A stretch of 44,642 nucleotides of DNA from an uncultured Kiritimatiellota bacterium. Lineage in GTDB: Bacteria > Verrucomicrobiota > Kiritimatiellia > RFP12 > UBA1067. The stretch is taken from the NCBI GenBank assembly GCA_934667425.1, contig CAKULV010000029.1, positions 1 to 44,642 on the forward strand, written 5' to 3'. This document shows, one piece after another, positions 42,416 to 44,642 of this stretch (its first letter is position 1; each line of letters begins with the position of its first letter). The notes beneath the pieces are model-generated. The model worked only from the letters and a program-made list of their open reading frames with translations. It searched no databases and was not told the origin of the DNA. The position numbers and the translations under genes were made by a program.

Positions 42416-42512
42416 GGTATGCAGTTGACTCAACCCACGCAATCTTTGGTGGCGGCGCCTTACCGCATAAGGCGCAACCCATTGTGTTTGGTTGAGTCAA
42501 CTGCATAATACC
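42416..42512. repeat. Long inverted repeat with nested hairpin
   Basis: An 18-bp perfect inverted repeat (42418-42435 against 42490-42507), extended by GGTAT/ATACC past a 3-nt bulge, encloses a nested hairpin GCGCCTTA/TAAGGCGC (42455-42462, 42467-42474) and a partial CGCAAT/ATTGTG pairing. The arms contain ACTCAAC and GTTGAGT, which fit integron attC core patterns, but a palindrome of this kind fits them by necessity. It could be a small mobile element or a strong terminator-like fold. Confidence 0.65.
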
Positions 42513-42610
42513 AGTATGCCTAAGTGCAATCGAAAAATCATAAGTATCGCTACTATACAAATGTTATGCGACATATTGCATTGTTGGGGACGGCATTTAG
42601 CCGAGCAGAA

Positions 42611-43016
42611 GTGTAGTTGGTAGTTGGTTGTGGCATTTGCGATTTTTCGATTTACGATTTACGATTGCATTGGACCATTTGGGCATTGGTTCATTTGCGG
42701 GAGGGTCGCGCTTGTCGCGACCATTAACCGAGGGATGCTCTTTCGGGAGGGACGAGCTCGACCCCTTGCGGCCTTGCGGGTTCGCTTCGCTCAGGCAACC
42801 CGACGCCTACGGCGCGGGCGAATCCTGCTCGTCCGTTTCCCCACGCCGTTTTCGGTCGAGCGGGAGCTCGACCCTCCCATCGCAAGGCACAACAATGGCG
42901 GAAACGAGGTAAGTTTTCAACTGACTAAATCCCCAAATGCAATCGAAAATCGCAAATCGAAAAAGCGTAAATCGCAAACGCCCAACTGCCAACCATCCGC
43001 TACCATCTATCAATTA
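42611..43016. repeat. Heptamer-repeat intergenic element, copy C (about 400 bp)
   Basis: Left end: GTAGTTG heptads then GATTTAC heptads (42614-42667). Right end: inverted ATCGCAA-type heptads (42940-42980) then CCAACTGCCAACC. Inside, GGGAGGGACGAGCTC (42748-42762) is inverted at 42870-42884 with one mismatch. A section of about 130 bp matches copy D at 28.7 kb. No credible gene. Confidence 0.75.
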
Positions 43017-43026
43017 AATCCAAACA

Positions 43027-43035
43027 TGATATAAT
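43027..43035 (+). promoter_or_regulatory. Extended -10 promoter of the thioesterase gene
   Basis: TG-A-TATAAT; predicted start about 43042, 2 nt before ATG 43044. Confidence 0.6.
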
Positions 43036-43043
43036 AGAACGTC

Positions 43044-43784
43044 ATGAAATTCTGCGAATCGAAGTACCAGTTTGACGAAACGTTTATCGTTCGTTCGTAT
43101 GAATCGGGCGTGACGAACCACGTTACGCTCCCCACGCTATGCAACTATATGCAGGAGATCGCAGGCCTTAGCGCGGACAGCCTCGGATGGGGCATCCTTA
43201 AGCTGCAGGAGACGAAGTGTACATGGATGCTGTCGCGTCTGCACATCAGGGTTTCGCGTTATGTCCCATGGGGCGGAAGCGTGAAGCTGCGCACATGGCC
43301 GAGCGGGATGAAGGGGCGGCTTGTCGCTACGCGCTGCTTCCAAGCTATGGACGATTCGGGAAATGAGGTGCTGCAGGCCCATTCAGAATGGCTGTATGTG
43401 GATATGTGCGGGCAGAAGATTGTCAGACTCCCCGAATCGTTTGCCGGACTGGTTCCGCAGGGCACCCCAGACATACAGTTCGAGAACATAGGCGGCAAGT
43501 TCGCCAAGCTTGATGAAGTCGCTTCCGGTACGGAAGTGAGGGTACGGCACAGCGATTTGGACTTCAACGACCATGTGAACAATGTGCATTACGTTGAATG
43601 GATGCTCGAATCCATGCCGCCGAATCAAGGCCCCATTGAGATGGACATAGTGTACAGGTCTGCCGCAAAGGCGGGAGATCTGCTTGTGGCCGAACGCACG
43701 TCCGAAGGGAATCGCACCTTACACCAGATTCGCCGTCCTGAGGATAACGTTGTGTTGGCAACGGCGGCAATGGCATGGAAATAG
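43044..43784 (+). CDS. Acyl-ACP thioesterase
   Basis: 246 residues with two hotdog domains. The N-terminal one includes FIVRSYESGVTNHVTLPTL and ARLHIRVSRYVPWGG-like sequence; the second has DFNDHVNNVHYVEWMLE with the Asn/His catalytic set of FatA-type enzymes (PF01643). It releases fatty acids from acyl carrier protein. The predicted mRNA is nearly leaderless. The NYN-like gene starts 1 nt after its stop. Confidence 0.87.
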   Translation: MKFCESKYQFDETFIVRSYESGVTNHVTLPTLCNYMQEIAGLSADSLGWGILKLQETKCTWMLSRLHIRVSRYVPWGGSVKLRTWPSGMKGRLVATRCFQAMDDSGNEVLQAHSEWLYVDMCGQKIVRLPESFAGLVPQGTPDIQFENIGGKFAKLDEVASGTEVRVRHSDLDFNDHVNNVHYVEWMLESMPPNQGPIEMDIVYRSAAKAGDLLVAERTSEGNRTLHQIRRPEDNVVLATAAMAWK

Positions 43785-43785
43785 C

Positions 43786-44394
43786 ATGACGGCAAATCAG
43801 ATAATTGACTTTGCCCGTATTGCGCACCTTCGCGAATTGAATGCGGAGCTCGCGAAGACAAAAGCCCGTTTAAGGGGAATCGAGCAGGAACGCGATGCGC
43901 TGATGTCGCATTTCAATGTGGCGCTTGTCGCCCTGCATGATTTCTGTCAGCTTGCCGATGGTGAACCGTTTAGGATCATCGACGGATGGAACGTAGTCCT
44001 TCGCAACCGGAACGTCGCCAAGCTTGGATCCTCGGAGGTGTCGAAGCTGAAGGGCGAATTCCTGAAGGGAAGGGGGGCGGAATGCCCCGTTGCCGCCAGT
44101 TCGGAGAAGGAGTGTGGAAGCGCACCCGTTCGCGAGTGGATCGTCTTTGACGGAAGCGATGAAAACTCGTATAGGGTAGGCGAGCGCAGGGTCACTTATA
44201 CCGGTGGAGTCGGTCTGCATAGGGCCGACCGCCTTATATTGGATTATATTCACGCGGTGCGGCTTCTGGGATTGGATACATCCCGCATTTGCGTTGAGAC
44301 GGCCGACAGGGACCTTGCGAAGAAGATAGTCGCGTTCGGGGCGACAGTGTCCATGCTTTCCCGCCAACCAAATGAGAAAGTCAAAAACGGGTAA
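43786..44394 (+). CDS. NYN/PIN-like domain protein with N-terminal coiled coil
   Basis: 202 residues from ATG 43786; longer frames overlap the thioesterase in another frame. Residues 10-45 form a coiled coil (LRELNAELAKTKARLRGIEQE). The rest has spaced Asp residues typical of NYN/PIN nucleases: IIDGWNVV, IVFDGSDENSYR, HRADRLILDYI and ETADRDLAKKI. It may cut RNA, but this is a fold-level guess. Confidence 0.55.
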   Translation: MTANQIIDFARIAHLRELNAELAKTKARLRGIEQERDALMSHFNVALVALHDFCQLADGEPFRIIDGWNVVLRNRNVAKLGSSEVSKLKGEFLKGRGAECPVAASSEKECGSAPVREWIVFDGSDENSYRVGERRVTYTGGVGLHRADRLILDYIHAVRLLGLDTSRICVETADRDLAKKIVAFGATVSMLSRQPNEKVKNG

Positions 44395-44642
44395 ACTCCA
44401 GCTTCGGTTAGGTTGCCGTAGTCAATGGAGTATAGTATATTAGCGCACGTCAAACCGAAAGGAGTGCTATGGTGCGCCAAGCGAAGCTCGGCAGAACTAA
44501 CAGAATGAAAGGAATCTGTACGGCAAAGAAAACGACATGCCGATAGGAAGGTTGGCTGCGCGGAGGGCGACCGACGCGCAGAAGCCCAACTGGACAAAGG
44601 AATGAGCCAAACGAAAGTGAAGTCCCGTATGTACGCCTCGAA
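44395..44642 (+). other. End of window: possible promoter and short frames, no assigned gene
   Basis: A TATAGT/TATATT box (44431-44441) and a GAAAGGAG ribosome site (44457-44464) precede an ATG at 44469 that opens only a 25-codon frame (MVRQAKLGRTNRMKG...). Two more short frames follow, and one starting at ATG 44602 (MSQTKVKSRMYAS) is open at the window edge and may be a real gene start. Confidence 0.3.

Noticed and set aside
42624..43034. Open frames within the 42.6-kb repeat element
   Set aside because: The same residues appear in the inverted copy near 28.7 kb as translation of repeat DNA, with no domain and no ribosome site.

Overview
The window is a 44.6 kb piece of bacterial chromosome that spans the replication-origin neighbourhood (dnaA, dnaN, mnmG/gidA). 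The 0-33 kb part is GC-rich and the dnaA-mnmG part is visibly more AT-rich. Several features together suggest a member of the Verrucomicrobiota/Kiritimatiellota group living on complex glycans: LamG-type repeat proteins, a DUF4091/GH123-like protein, a GH78-like rhamnosidase, a tandem sugar-ester esterase, Bat-type VWA proteins, and strong TG-N-TATAAT promoters. This placement is inference; the window has no rRNA or tRNA to confirm it.

Layout. 1-0.4 kb: edge of a possible insertion sequence (DUF6788 protein plus the first codons of a possible transposase, minus strand). 0.7-8.2 kb: three secreted carbohydrate-related proteins on the minus strand (lipoprotein aldose epimerase/PIG-L fusion, DUF4091 protein, LamG triple-repeat protein). 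8.4-11.5 kb: a split cobalamin methionine synthase on the plus strand, with the reactivation domain as a separate upstream gene. 11.5-15.1 kb: minus-strand trpC-trpB-trpA-trpF operon preceded by a 30-residue leader peptide with three consecutive Trp codons and a rho-independent terminator, i.e. a transcription attenuator. 15.2-15.5 kb: a gene-free repeat element. 15.6-21.8 kb: probable five-gene minus-strand operon (sugar nucleotidyltransferase, GH78-like, RluA-type pseudouridine synthase, tandem esterase, NUDIX). 22.0-22.7 kb: MntA/HepT toxin-antitoxin pair whose HepT looks frameshifted. 22.8-25.9 kb: Bat-like VWA operon without MoxR or DUF58. 25.9-27.2 kb: hisD. 27.3-28.6 kb: AAA/DUF4143 ATPase. 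28.9-33.6 kb: leuA-leuC-leuD-leuB with its own attenuator-like leader. 33.6-35.0 kb: orphan ribbon-helix-helix antitoxin, HIT protein, XRE-type regulator with zinc ribbons. 35.0-35.2 kb: cluster of DnaA-box-like 9-mers. 35.3-39.3 kb: RlmL-like methyltransferase, dnaN and dnaA on the minus strand. 39.3-40.2 kb: candidate oriC with a possible structured RNA. 40.2-42.2 kb: mnmG carrying an in-frame insert that contains two perfect parS palindromes. 42.2-43.0 kb: gene-free repeat-rich DNA. 43.0-44.4 kb: acyl-ACP thioesterase and a NYN/PIN-like protein.

Genes point away from 39.3-40.2 kb on both sides (dnaA side minus, mnmG side plus), which fits an origin there, and the parS sites add the expected nearby centromere. 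Two biosynthetic operons (trp, leu) carry leader terminators of nearly the same sequence, suggesting a shared attenuation scheme. At least six genes have an extended -10 box placed so that transcription should start 0-4 nt before the start codon, suggesting frequent leaderless mRNAs. Intergenic spaces are full of 7-bp tandem repeats arranged as inverted pairs, forming a lineage-type repeat family.
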